From NCBI GenBank assembly GCA_902806565.1, contig CADCXA010000034.1, positions 806,001-870,000 on the forward strand: a stretch of 64,000 nt of DNA, read 5' to 3'. The position numbers were made by a program, and so were the translations under genes. This stretch comes from Hypoxylon rubiginosum (Eukaryota > Ascomycota > Sordariomycetes > Xylariales > Hypoxylaceae). Each line of letters starts with the position of its first letter. Positions within the stretch are counted from its first letter, which is position 1. Shown here one piece after another: positions 43,990-56,336 of this stretch. The notes beneath the pieces are model-generated. The model saw only the letters and a program-made list of their open reading frames with translations. It did not search any database and was not told the DNA's origin.

Positions 43990-46245
43990 CCGACTTCCTA
44001 AACATCCGCCCTTGTATACGGAATCATAGAGCAAGCGAGCCGGTCGCTCGGTTTTCCTGGCTTTGAAACAGGTAGGAAATGGAAGCACTCATGTCGAAAC
44101 CAAACAATGGTCGTTGTGTCACGTTGTACTGTCGTTCTATTGCCCCTTATTTCTCTATCGCCGAAGACGAAAGACGAGCCCGATCTTCCCTGCCTTTTCA
44201 ACAAACGAAACGAGTTAGCCGACCAAGCTTCCAACTGTCCGCCTTGAGAGTATAATCAAAGAGGCCGCTCTATCGCACAACATACCTAGGTACCTACCAA
44301 ATCGAACCCAATCGAGGGGAGGTCAGCCCATATGCAAATTCACCGACTACAGATGTCTCAGCCGGCAAGGATTCGTGAAATATCGGAAGGGATCAGCGGA
44401 AAGTGCAATATGTCCGGACAGAGCGAGGCAGATGGTGGATAGTGCGTCTTGTGAGCTCGGGTAATTAACAGGGCTACAAGGTCCACATTCGGGTCGCCGA
44501 CCGAGCATATATATGCCATTTTGTTCCGGTTCTAGGCATTGACTTCCCCATTGCATTCGCCGTGCGACGTCGGCCTCCGGCATCGCAAGCATGGCAACCA
44601 ATGGAGGAGGTGCTAGGTAGCATCACGCAAATAGGAGGGCGGGGAGACAGTAAGCACTGTCTCGGCCAATTTGCTGCGTAGATACCTAACCCATCCCCCC
44701 TTTTTTTCTATTAGAGAAAGCCCACATATAGATAGGTATATATCTCTCTCCTTAATTACGTCCATTACACATGATACATACCTTATGGGCGTTACACCAC
44801 GTCTGAATATGTGATATATCGTTTCCCGTGGCACGGTTTTGATATTGAAACGGCCGTATCGTCCTCGGCGACCCGTAGCCACATAGCCACATTACATAAC
44901 TCACCCTACATATACCTACCTACCTACATAAAGCACCTTGCATATTATCTGTCTGCGGGCAAGGCCATTCACACTTCAGCTCTTGGACGAAACAAGAATA
45001 TTGACCGAGGTTCTGGGACGATCCAAACGAGACGGACGAGCTGCCGAGAACCACGCCTCCCACCATCGACTTAAAAGCTGCGCCCACAGTTTTTGCGTGG
45101 CAGCGCCAAGATCGTCTCCCACCCCCCCTTTCCCTTCACCGCATCTTCCCTCTGCATAGAATCACGGCCGAATGTTCGTTCCTACTTAGACCTCGTGGTC
45201 TCCCCCTTCTAGAACGTATGCCGAAAGGATTCTTGGTGGGATGGGGAAATAATCAATAGTTGGAATTCCCGGGTCCGTGTCATCGCCGACTTATATATGC
45301 GGCGACGAGTACAATGCCTTTTAAGTACCTACCTACTTATCTACAACATATATAGCTGTATGTATTAATTCTTAAGGGAGGGTAAGTGGAATTCATACGT
45401 TTGTATTATGGACGATTCCCATCCTAATCTTAGGTACATACCTACTCCTTCCAAGACATCGCCGAGGTCGACATGAGAATAAATCAATAGATCGGTCGGT
45501 GCCTATGCAGATAGGAACACGTCAGCTCCCAAAGAAGATACCGTAGCTTTTTGACTTGTTACAACAGGCAGATCTCATACTTGATATGTCTTAGGGATCT
45601 AGCCAACCGAGCTCAGGAGAAACGCTGGTATTTACAACGAGATAAAGACCGTCTGCGGCAGATACCTAAAACTTACTAAATAGACAACACTTAACTACTA
45701 GTATATGGGTATGTAAAGAGGTACTTAAGGTAGAAATACCTAGGCGTATGTATACAACGTGGGAAATGAGGATTAAAGGGGACAGGCGGTTACTATGTAT
45801 GCCTCAGTTATGATATTACGACTTTAAGATGTAGTTAGAAACCAAAGCGTACCTGTTTTACAACGCAGCGTTTCGATTATGCGAAAGGAGTCTACAACGA
45901 CTACCTAGAAGCAAAGCTAGACTATAGAGCACCTCGTCCGACGGGGCGCGTTAAGACTCTGAGGAAGAAGAGCAACGATTCTAGCCGTAAATTTTTTTTT
46001 TCACCCACGAAGCCGGGATTTCTTACTGGCAAATGGACCGCGTTATCTGGTTTTACAACTAAAACGTAGGTAGACAAGTAACAAGTGAGTTGAACATTTC
46101 CGTGGGAAAAAAACAAATCCATGGGGAAAAACAAATCCGTGTGTATTAGGAACGGTTGCCCCAAGTACGAGCCCCCCTTTTAAAAAATAAAAAATAAATA
46201 AAAGGAAAACAAGCTGACGCAGAGAAGTCGTCTAAAAACTCCCAC
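43990..46245. other. 2.3-kb intergenic region between YeeE/YedE and ARS2 3' ends
   Basis: A convergent spacer that is long for 3' flanks. It contains TACCTAGGTA (44283-44292), many TACCTACC words (44910-44935, 45325-45345) and an A/T-rich stretch near 46180-46205 by the ARS2 3' end. No ORF shows family features. Confidence 0.5.
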
Positions 46246-49101
46246 CTAGTAGTTCAGCTCACTACCACCTCCGCCTGCGACGTGGTCTAAGTCTTCGTAA
46301 CTCTTGAGACTGCGCCCTTGAACGGCCTCGCGAGGACCAACTGCCGCGCCACCAGCGGCACCATCACCCCACCGGCCGGCGCCACCTCGTCCGCGCCCTG
46401 CACTCTGGCCATCTTGGCCCCATCGTCCCTGCTGCTGGCGTCGATCATATGGCCCGGAACGGTTTTGGAACCGCCCCGAGTTGCCTCCGCCGCGGCGGAC
46501 AGGACCGCCCGTGCGTTCCTCGCCTCCGGGAGTCCATCCCGGGGCTTGGACACCGTGGCTACCCGCGAAGAGCGGAGGCATAGATGGAATGCCGGGGAAG
46601 CCGGGGAACGGCGGGACCATATTGTTCATGGCAAAGTTTTGCAGGTTAAAGCCGCGTGGGGTGCCTTGTTGCGTTTGACCGTTGGCAGGTGGGAAATGGC
46701 CGTTACTATTCGCATCAGTCCTCGACGGCGCGATATGCGCTGGGTCGAGAACGTATGCATTGATTAGGTCAAACTAATTTCATGGTTAGCCAAATATGTC
46801 TTATCACCGGATCAAGCTTCAATTACCTCTTGCTTCATGCTTTCTAGCCAATCAGCATGGCGCTTCTCTACGTGCTTCTTCCAGAAGTGATCCTCCTTGA
46901 AGAGCTTCGTGCACTCGGGCACTTTGCATCGCCACTTGTGCTCGTCTTCTTGCTTGACGAACTTGGACAACTCTTCGTTCAAGGCATCTTCAGTTGGTTT
47001 ACCGCCAAGCTTTCGGATATCCGCCGACTCAGGCTCGAGAATCTGCAAGATTTTGTCTTCGAACGTCTTGACCCATTTATAGGCTCTTTCAAGCTGTTGC
47101 TCAGATTTAGATGCGTTCCGGAATTTACGATCGGGCTCGGGAGCTTCGCCCTCTTCCTCTTCCTTCGCCTCCTTAGGCTTCTTGGACGGAAACGGGTCCC
47201 CGCTAGCACTCGCTCGTGCGACATTCTTAGCGGCCGACGAGAGTGTGCTACGAGGACGACGAAGATGTCCACCGGGGCACTTTCTCGTCAACTCGTGAAT
47301 CGAGTCGCTCTCGAAAACGCAAAAGAAGCAGAAGTTGAAAACTCGGCGAAGATACTCGATCATAAGATCAAGCTGCTTTTTCTTTACAAGGAGATCCTCG
47401 TCATCAACCTCATCATCTACCGCACCCTCCTCGTCAGATTCGCCCATCTCACCTTCCTCTCCTTCATCCATAACGTCGTCGAAGTCGAGATTGCGTTCTT
47501 TCTTAGACCTTTTCGCCGTCGGTGAAGAAATAGCCGGTTGGAGACTTCCAGCACTTCGCATGTTCTCTACCCTTTCTTCGATCTTTAGGGTGGCATTGAA
47601 ATCCGAGCCGAAGTCTTCTTCAAACTTATTAATGAGTCGTTGAGCAAGGTTTAGATCCTTCTCGATTCTCTCAGGCGCGGAAAATAGGTCCCACAATGCC
47701 TTCTTGCGAGGATTGCTAGGAGGATTGTGCACACCGACGTGGCATACAAAGTCACCACGCACTTCATCCTTGACTGTCTTCCCGTTGATCGCTTCAAGAG
47801 CTTTCTCGGCGGTGGAGATAGGGGTAAGCGGCTCAGCTTCGATACCTCCCTCCTCCTCGTCCTTAGGGTCAGCGCGCTCAATAGGTACCGCCGTCTCAGC
47901 GGAAGGGTGCAGCATGACCCAGCCCATGCGATGGTATCTCTTACTGGGATTGGGGTCACTAAGTGACAGCCATTTGAAGCCGCCTTCTTCCTCTCCGAGG
48001 TGTTCTTTGCAGAAAGTTTCCAAGTTCTGGCGACTAACATGGGGGGCAATGGTCTTGATCAATAGTGTAGGCTGATACAAGCTCTCATCTCGGAGGTCGC
48101 TACCGTTGGCAGGGACTAGATCGCCAACGCCGAGTACCTCATTTGCCGCAGTTGCTTCTCCTTCTTCCTTTTCAACAATGCCACCAGCCCCATTGCTCTC
48201 GCTTTTCGGTATCCCCTCCAAGGAAAACTCGTCAAAGGTGCCAGATTCTAAGTCTTGCTCCCACTGACTATACGCACCATGACGAAACTCGTTCATTTGC
48301 TTGCGCAAAGGATCTCGAACCTCAGGTACGTATCGTTCGCGGAACCATTGCTCCTTTTTATGTTCACCGACGAATGTCCTAGCCATCTTGGCCTGTAGCT
48401 CTTCCTTGTACGTATCGTACGCAGCCTGTATCTTCGCCTTCTCCTTGTCGCGATCTTCCTGGGTTTCGCGGCCACGGGGGCGCTCAGCCTCACGTCTTCT
48501 GCCAGTGCGCGCACGCTCCTTTTCTTCCTTGATCTTCTCATTGGCCCTCCACCATTCGCCAAAGTAAGAGAATCCGACTTGGAATGGCAATTTGACCGGA
48601 TCTGTTAATGGGTTCACGGTGGGCTGAGGGGGTTGGCTAGTGGTAGCTCCCTGACCTGGAACATAACGATCGATGTTGGCCGGAGGCGAATTGATGCGTC
48701 GACGATCATCCCGATCACGTGTCCCTGCATATTCATCTCTACCACGTCCTCTAGGCTCGTACCGGTCGACAGGTAAAGGCGAGCGGGATCGGTTGCGTCG
48801 ATTTCGGTCGTGACCTATGATAGTCAGTTCACACTCTTAAAGACAAGTACGCCAAGGCAAATGGAGCCAACAATTCCAGTAGCAAACTTGAGATGAAACA
48901 AGAAAAGCCGACAGGATTAAGGTGGGACGGAACATAGCATATGAAGTAGATGACGTCGAAATAGAAATTTGACAACGCACCAGGAGAACGGCCACGATAA
49001 AAATTGTCGCGAGGCTCTTCCTTCGCTCGATCGTCACGGCTATTCCAACCACGGTCAGGTGGAGAGCGCGCAGGGGCATCGCGATATGAGTACGAGTCCA
49101 T
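46246..49101 (-). CDS. ARS2: ARS2/SERRATE (Pir2-like) RNA-processing protein
   Basis: Three exons on the minus strand (49101-48981, 48814-46827, 46773-46246; introns 166 and 53 bp) give 878 aa. The N-terminus is RS/RD/RG-rich and disordered (MDSYSYRDAPARSPPDR). The conserved core starts at DPVKLPFQVGFSYFGEWWR and includes the RRM-like middle (ALWDLFSAPERIEKDLNLAQ). A C2H2 finger CKVPECTKLFKEDHFWKKHVEKRH has Cys 670 and 675 and His 688 and 693. The C-terminus is Gly/Arg/Pro-rich (FPGFPGIPSMPPLF, GRGRGGAGRWG). Known role: it links the nuclear cap-binding complex to RNA decay, 3' processing and, in fission yeast, facultative heterochromatin. All domains are intact. Confidence 0.93.
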
Positions 49102-49846
49102 CTTGCCAAATCAGGTCGGAACAGCGGGCATGGGCAGCTTCTTCGTCGGTAGCGGTCGGCGGAACGTTTTCGTAAGAAAGGGCTACTGTTTTGCAATACG
49201 ATCGTAGTAGGATATAAGTGTGTATTGTCGGAAGCGGGTACTGGTTGTGACACTTCAGGTAATGCCGATTGCTTGCGAGTGTATCGGTTGCCTATTGTTT
49301 GACGAGGCGATTGCTGTTAGAGAAACCATCTTGAACAATGTTTGGGGAGAGCAATGAGAATAGAAGGAGTGGTCTAGCAAGATGAAGAGAATGTTATCGG
49401 CAAGCCAAATTGAGAAGCTGAGCATGGGCAGAAGCGTGAGCTCTGCAATAAGCAAACCGAAAGTGGCAGAAAGGAAGAGTTCAAAAAGTTTGTCACGGAT
49501 GTATGTATGTGACGGCTGGTAGGAGAAGCGAAGTGTTGATATAAGGGGGATTATGAGGATTAGTCCAGACTTGGAAGGGAGCATTCGTGAGGAAAAGGGG
49601 GATTGATAGCAGGTGGTAAAAGGGCCATTGATAATAGGGAAGTGGTGAGAAAAAGGATAGACGAACTGTAAAAGATGACGGCAGTAATTCCAAGAGGGCG
49701 CGATGTCCCGAGCTGGATAGTTGCTGGTGTTTGTTGAGGAGAAACGAAATTGTGGTTTTTGACCAAAGCCGACGAACAAAAGCCGGTGGCTGACGGGAAT
49801 TCCGCCGTTGGTTGAAAAAGAAAGGCGCGTCACGCTTATTAGTCAG

Positions 49847-49909
49847 CCAATCAGTCAGTCAGCCAGTTCAGCCAATGGTGGCGTTGGCGCAAAGCTTTGA
49901 CCTGATTGG
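49847..49909. promoter_or_regulatory. Cluster of three CCAAT boxes
   Basis: CCAAT at 49847-49851 and 49872-49876 and the inverse ATTGG at 49905-49909 lie within 63 bp, in the ARS2/TspO divergent spacer. This density is suggestive of HAP-complex binding, but no binding data are available. Confidence 0.4.
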
Positions 49910-49940
49910 GTAGAGCTAAGCCAAATTTAGATAGGTATAT

Positions 49941-49964
49941 CTAGCAGTCTAGCAGTCTAGCAGT
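49941..49964. repeat. CTAGCAGT tandem repeat x3
   Basis: Three exact copies of an 8-bp unit upstream of TspO. Confidence 0.95.
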
Positions 49965-50509
49965 CTACCTAAGGATTAAAAGTAGCTACATTGTGTTACG
50001 ATAATGTGAAATTAAGGTAAAGAGGCATGGAGAGGTTGAAGGATACTACCTAATTATCAGGTTGGAAAGTATTCGTTAATAGAATATGTAAAAATGTACA
50101 TTTCGTAAAGATTGGGAAAGAAGTTATCCCGAGATATAAATGCAGGTTGGTACACAAATATTTCGACCAGCACATCAGATCGAAAGATACAGATGTAAAT
50201 GCATATATCTGTATGTAGAAGGTATCTATCTAGGTACGTAATTCAGAACAGAAAAACAAAGCATCGTCTTACAATGTCTTGCTGTGGAAAGCTCCACACC
50301 AGTCATGAGCTATGCGTTGAACTATTGAGTGACCATACGTCATCACGAAGCATCATCCCTTAAATCTTATACAAGAAGATGGTAGACCCTTTCGTGTTGG
50401 AAACAAAGTATTAAGGACCAATAATCATCTTGCAAGATCTCCAAATCTAACAACCAGACCTCGAAACGAACGACGAGATACAATTGCCGCTGTCGTCCAT
50501 TATCTCAGA

Positions 50510-51125
50510 ATGACCGCCTACCTCCCTCGCATCAACGCGATACCCTACGATGTTTTCGCAAGCCCGGCAGCCTCGGTCCTGCTGCCCATCGCCTTGGGCA
50601 CGACGATAGGTTTTAGCACACGACGTAGGGAACTTATTTTGTAGTCTAACGTACAGGTATCATCGCATATGGCTGACAAAAGTTACAGCCAAGCAGACGC
50701 AGAGGACCTACCTCGCCATAAAGCAACCGCCGCTACGTCCCCCGCCGCAGGTCTTCGGCCCCGTCTGGACAGCGCTCTACGGATTGATGGGCTATGCCGC
50801 CCACCGCGCCGTGACCAAGTACCCGTCTGCCCTTGCCTCTACCGACGGGATGCGGACGCTGTATTCTGTTCAGCTAGGCCTCAACCTTTTGTGGATGCCC
50901 CTTTTCTTTGGGCTGCGGAGACCTGTCCTTGCGCTGGTCGATATTGTGTCGCTAGTTGGACTCAATGGGTACCTTACGTACCTGTACTTCTCAGTTGATG
51001 AGACAGCGGGCTGGTGTCAAATACCTTACATGGCTTGGTTGGGATTTGCAACGTATTTAACAGCGGGAGTGGGATACTTGAACAACTGGGATATTTCGGA
51101 ATCTACGCTGGCAAAGAGGGTGTAA
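50510..51125 (+). CDS. tspO: TspO/MBR (translocator protein) family membrane protein
   Basis: Two exons (50510-50624, 50689-51125) give 183 aa. The 64-bp intron starts GTAGGG, has a CTGAC branch-like sequence and ends GTTACAG; this acceptor restores GFSTRPKQTQRTYLAIKQPP. Family hallmarks: the first helix (VLLPIALGTTIGF), the loop IKQPPLRPPPQVFGPVWTALYGLMGYAA, and the helices NLLWMPLFFGLRRPVLALVD and LGFATYLTAGVGYLN, making five in all. The family binds porphyrins and sterol-like ligands, and in fungi is usually mitochondrial or ER-linked. The physiological ligand here is unknown. It converges on ORT1. Confidence 0.93.
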
Positions 51126-51441
51126 TCTAGTAGACCCAGTCCGCGATTGGGCCATTTACATTCACTTTCTTGAGGGATATGCTCCGTATATGATGATATA
51201 GTATGTCTATTGCGGCAAACAATAGATCTTCGTCATGCTGGTATCTTGTTAGATGGACCTCTATTCGCTCTGTAGATGAGTGAACGAGACACAACATATA
51301 TCATTCAATAGTAAATCTATCACACCTCTATAGATGAGTACACCAAAACGCCAATGCTCCCCAAGGTCGACCCTTCTATAACCCTTTATCCTACGTCGAT
51401 ATATGTTGGTATATCGTTCCAAGTAACGCTGGGAAACCTGT
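51126..51441. other. Short convergent 3' spacer, TspO / ORT1
   Basis: 316 bp of AT-rich 3' flank with an imperfectly repeated CTCTRTAGATGAGT word (~51269 and ~51327). Nothing else is visible. Confidence 0.4.
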
Positions 51442-52489
51442 TCACATCGGGAGATACCGCTTCAAACCGTCAAACACCATAAAAATGAAGGCTGAGCTGG
51501 GTGCTGACCGTAGCACCGTGATTCCGCACCCACGATAGAATCCTCGTAACCCATGCTGATTCCACAATGCTTTTCCTTCCTGCCAAAATGACTTGTTCTG
51601 ACGAGACCCCCCGACTGGTGCGGTCTGCATACGCGATTTGACCGTATCGGCCGGGAAGAACAAAAAGTTGTAAGACATGCCAGCGGATGCGCCAGCGACA
51701 GCTTGTTGCCACAAAGGGAGGGCCTCAGTAGCCAACAAATCTTTCTCCATTTGCGATGTGGCAGATTTCTCATTCAGGAGGTGGAACATCTTCGTTGTAG
51801 TCTCTTTGGAACCGAACCAGGCTGCGCAGCCACCGGATTCTCGAAGAAACGTACCCATCTGGCCATGCCAGAAACCTCTGACGCCTTCATGTTTGTACAC
51901 ATCTCGGATGACGGACATGACGCTAGGGGTCTTGGGTGGCGCTCCGTCTTTGCTTGTAGGCACTTGGATTTTGCATTTTACAAGTTCGATCGGCGTGAGG
52001 ACGAACGAGGTAAAAGCCCCTGCGAATGCGCCCGTGAACCACAAAGCGGAAAGCGGCAGTACTCGGTCCTGCGACAAATATCCCGATGCGTATACGACCT
52101 CGCGACCTATGCGCTCGAAGAAGAAAAGGCTGCTCGTCTCGGCGGCGGCCCCAAAAAGCGGTGCACTGATTCCACGATACAACCCCAAAAAGCCATCGGC
52201 TTTGATCGACTGTCGGAAGCAATCGAGTGGACCTGTATAACGAAGGGGGAGATGGTCGGGTTGAGACTGTAGTCTGACCTTGACGGTGTCGAAAGGGTAT
52301 TCGATATATTTGCCCACGATACCAGCAACCTAGCACGGTTAGGGAGATGCTTAGAAGTAACCCGTCATGAGCTGGGTGACTTACAGATCCGTAAATAATA
52401 TCCTCTATAGATTCCTTTGCAGCGGATCGTCCTTTAACAGGATTTTGCGAGGGTTTCGCCGCCATATTCTGTACTTCGGTGGTTGCCAT
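51442..52489 (-). CDS. ORT1: Mitochondrial ornithine carrier
   Basis: Two exons on the minus strand (52489-52385, 52329-51442; 55-bp intron) give 330 aa. Three carrier signatures are visible: [22 protein letters not shown] and [11 protein letters not shown]. The ORT1/ARG11/AMC-1 type is suggested by [42 protein letters not shown] and [13 protein letters not shown]. The carrier exports ornithine from the matrix in exchange for protons or citrulline, linking mitochondrial ornithine synthesis to cytosolic arginine synthesis. The first 35 residues form a soluble N-terminal extension. Confidence 0.94.
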
Positions 52490-53411
52490 GTTGCCAGCGC
52501 AGAGGTCAGAGGTCTGAGAGGTGGGGAAGGGTGCGACCACAGATCAGTGTAGCTAGGAAGGGCAAGACAACCGGCGGGAGGTTTGACGAGCAGCGACGAA
52601 ACCCAAGCCAAGCTAATGCTAGAACATTTCGACAATTATTTCAGGTTCGTAGATTCGAAGGTGGGCGTGCCTTGACGAAGTGGACCTAGTCAAGGTTGGC
52701 GGCAGTTTTTATTATAAACGCGCCGACAAAGTCACCGCTCGTCTCTTAAGTGGATGCGAATGGCAATATAAGTGCGGCATGTATCGGAGCCATCTCGATG
52801 CCCACGTGAGGACAAGAGGAGAAAAGAGAAGGAAAAAGTGGGCGAAATAGAATAAAATCAACTGCCTAATTGAAAGTCGTTGAGTACGACGCGTGGAGGC
52901 CTCCAGACTCCAACAGATTCTCGTTCGGTGGCCAGCAACGTCGTATGCAGTTGGATAGATGTATATAAAAACAAAATGTTCACGATACCGACATGCAGTT
53001 GGGGACGAAAAGACTTCTGCCCCTCTCACCTTGAATTATGCGGATCAAGTACCTGATAAGCGAAGGTGTTGCACATGCAAAAGCTTGTTTTAGGCTTAGG
53101 TCCCAGTGTCCAGAGGGGCCAAAGGGGTTCAAGCTGCCCTGCAAATTTTTGATTAGCTGGCTTAGTGTGGGGGAGGGGTAAGTATTTCTTGTACCTGATG
53201 TTAACCAGTGACGAAGACGAGAGCTTTTATACTTGGGGTAATGGATCATGATTGTGACTGATGACTGACTTTACAATAATACTATGAGTTAACCTACATA
53301 TGCCTCTCTACCTCATTCTACCCCTTTAAATTTAGTGTGAGCCCGAAAGGATCTATACCTACATGTAGTGTTCTATACCTGCTCATTACTCCTTCATGCT
53401 ACTGTCACATC
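52490..53411. other. Divergent promoter region, ORT1 / KEL3
   Basis: Contains one CACGTG E-box (52803-52808), a bHLH-type site, about 315 bp upstream of ORT1. No TGACTCA (CPC1/Gcn4) site was seen. No gene is recognised. Confidence 0.45.
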
Positions 53412-55835
53412 ATGGCAAAAGACAAAAAGAGTAAAGATACCAAAAAGGCAAAGCTCGCCGAGAAGAAGCAGAAACAAGAGAAGAAGGCCCAAAAGAAGGA
53501 GAAAATCAAGGCTGCCAAAGTTGACGAAAGTGATGCTGAGGACGTGGATCTAGATGCAGTTCTTGCCGAGTACAAGAAGGCTCAGGAAGAGTTTGTCAAA
53601 GTCACAGAGACGGTTTCTGAAGCACCTCCTAAGCCCAGGTCATCCTCAACCTTCTTAGCCTCTCCGTCCAACAGCAACCAGCTTTTGCTCTTTGGTGGAG
53701 AGACTTGGAATGGTGCCCTTGCGAGCTTTTACAATGATCTCAACATCTATTATACAGATAGAGATGAATGGCACTGCGTAACCTCGCCTAATGCACCTCT
53801 CCCACGTTCGGGCCATGCTTGGTGTAGAGGAGGGAACCAGAAAGACTCAATCTTCTTGTTTGGTGGCGAATTCAGCAGGTTTGTGATATAGCGTTACCTT
53901 GTCTAGCAGACAATGCTATTAAACCCCATATACTAACCTATGAACTACTCATATAGTCCTAAGCAAGGTACCTTCTATCATTATAATGACTTTTGGCGTC
54001 TTGAGCCGAGTAGTCGAGAATGGTCTCGCATAGAGATGAAGGGGAAGACTCCACCAGCAAGGAGCGGGCACCGCATGACTTACTACAAGAATTACATTAT
54101 CCTCTTTGGTGGTGCGTATTGGACCTCGTAATATGGTTATAGCACTATACTAACACTAAGTTCAAGGATTTCAAGATACTTCAAACCAGACAAAGTACCT
54201 GAACGATCTCTGGCTCTATGACACCCAGGTAGATAAAATTTGCCTCACATATCCTTCTTAGGGAGCTCTATATTTACCACTCCATCTAGAACTTCTTCTG
54301 GCATAACCCCACACTCCCGCCAGCACAGCTGAAGCCGGACGCCAGATCGTCCTTTACTTTCTTGCCTCATGAGCAGGGTGCCGTGTTATTCGGTGGCTAC
54401 TCTAGAGTTAAGGCAATTGTATCTGCAAACAAGTCAGCCAAGGGTGTGTCACAGGGGCAGAGGAATATTATGAAGCCTATGGTTCACGAAGATTGCTTCT
54501 TTCTACGGATTACGCAGCCTCCCGCAGACTCGCCGCCAAACACGCCTCCAAATGTAAGATGGGAAAAGCGGAAGAAGCCAGCGAATACCCCTAGTCCTTC
54601 CCGAGCTGGAGCAACTATGACATACCACAAGGGTCGAGGAATTCTCTTTGGCGGTGTTCATGATGTTGAGCAAAGTGAAGAAGGCATGGAAAGTGAATTC
54701 TTCAACCTGTTATATGCATGGAATATCGAGAGGAACAGATTTTTCCCATTGACTCTCCGCAAGTCTAGGGTTCAAAAGAAAGCTCCCCAGTCAGAACAGA
54801 GAGTCAATCGGCGCGGCAGGGCCCAAGCAAATGAAGAGGAACTGCTGAAGCAGCTCGCAGCTCTACAGGCTGGATCGTCTGTAGAGGACGCAGATGCCAT
54901 GGAAATCGACCTCAAGTCTGGGCAAGGACCCGAAGAGCCAGAAAAGCCAGCGCGAGAGATGCCCGTGTCTATGGAGTTACCACACCCACGATTTAATGCG
55001 CAGATGGCAGTACAGGACGACATCTTGTACATCTACGGCGGCACGTATGAGGCGAAAGATCGAGAATATACCTTTGATGATTTATATTCTATTGATCTTG
55101 GCAAGATGGACGGATGCCAACAAATATTCAAGAGAGAGGACGATACTTGGGTGGTAAGTGTTCCTTCTGTCATTTGCTGCCGCCTATTTATGGTCGGCTA
55201 TTGGTGGTGTTGACTTCATCCGTATGATTCTAATATCGAAATTATAGGGTTCCGACGACGAAGATGATGAAGAGGAAGAGGAAGACGAGGACGAGGACGA
55301 GGATGAAGATGAAGAGGGCGATATCGAAATACCTGACGAAGAACCCGAAGGCTTAATGTCCCCAAGTAAACGCAAGAAGAAGCAGGTGGATGAGATATCA
55401 CTCGCTGATACAGCGTCTACTGTGGATTCCTCAATAGGGGATGATGAACCGGAAGCCGACACAGCAGCAACTTCGGTTGCTGATGATGGATTACCACACC
55501 CACGGGTATAGCTCTCTCCCGGTCCCCTATTTGATGATGCAAGCACTGACGTCTTATAGCCTTTCGAATCCAGACGAGAATTCTTCGTGCGGACTTCCAA
55601 CGAATGGCAGGAGATCCTTATGACCAGCTTGAGATGGAAAGGTATCCAACCTGAGAGCTTAACAGTCAAGGAGATCAAGACGAAGGCATTTGAGCTCAGC
55701 GAAGAGAAGTGGTGGGACTGCCGTGAGGAGATCACAGCCTTGGAGGACGAGCAGGAAGCAGCTGGTATTGGCGAAGTCGTCTCCTTAGCCGATAAAGGTG
55801 ATACAGGGGCTGGCGGCGCTGGACGAAGGCGCTGA
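53412..55835 (+). CDS. KEL3: Kelch-repeat protein KEL3/KLHDC4-like
   Basis: Six exons (53412-53878, 53957-54111, 54167-54228, 54290-55153, 55248-55505, 55560-55835) give 693 aa. The Lys-rich N-terminus (MAKDKKSKDTKKAKLAEKK) is followed by kelch blades marked by LLLFGGETWNG, IFLFGGEFS, YIILFGGFQD, AVLFGGYSRV, GILFGGVHDV and ILYIYGGTYEA, compatible with a six-bladed beta-propeller. After the propeller come a long Asp/Glu run, a basic KRKKK patch and the C-terminal domain EFFVRTSNEWQEILMTS with ELSEEKWWDCREEITALEDE. Yeast Kel3 is cytoplasmic and poorly understood. The five introns of 53-94 bp mostly fall between blades. Confidence 0.93.
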
Positions 55836-56336
55836 GTCTTGCTATAAGACGGAAACCCCTAATACGATTATAAGGCAATGGGGGCGGGTATAAAGCCCAG
55901 CTTATAGACCCAGGTACCAGGTAAATCATATAAGTATAAGGAATTGGGGTCATAAGTACCTAGATTGCATAAACATAAAGTGAAACTTGTCTACAGCGTG
56001 AGGGCATTCAGAATATCGAGCGTGAGGGTGAGATCAAGATCGTACCTCATAAGGGGGCAAGATAAGCTTCTTTAACGGTGTAGTTTTAGGGCATGACAGG
56101 ATATATGGCGGGAGTTATAGCGCGTTCCCCCTCTGTAGCGCCGATCTTAAAACCCCCTACAACGGTACATACGTCACCTAAGCCTTGGGTACAATGCATC
56201 TAAAGTTGCTGGAAAATCGATTGCACTTCACTTTGCCATCTCTCCCACCTCTCTTTTGACGCGTTCGAGTCATTATCTGCGCCATAACTCATTTCATTCC
56301 GTGATTTATACAATAACCGTCGATGTTGATGTCACA
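55836..56336. other. Intergenic, KEL3 to WSS1
   Basis: Spacer of 501 bp between co-oriented genes. Nothing is recognised beyond presumed UTRs. Confidence 0.4.

Larger units (their letters stand above)
49102..50509. other. Divergent promoter region, ARS2 / TspO
   Basis: Contains a cluster of CCAAT boxes (49847-49909) and the CTAGCAGT array (49941-49964). An open frame on the minus strand at 49255-49833 is hydrophobic but has no family signature and lies in the ARS2 5' flank, so it is not called. Confidence 0.55.

Noticed and set aside
49255..49833. Hydrophobic 192-codon minus-strand ORF in the ARS2 5' flank
   Set aside because: No family similarity, start codon not convincing, and it overlaps the CCAAT-containing promoter region; probably chance.
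53250..53280. TGACTGATGACTGAC as a possible CPC1/Gcn4 site for ORT1
   Set aside because: Differs from TGACTCA at the critical positions; not reported as a site.
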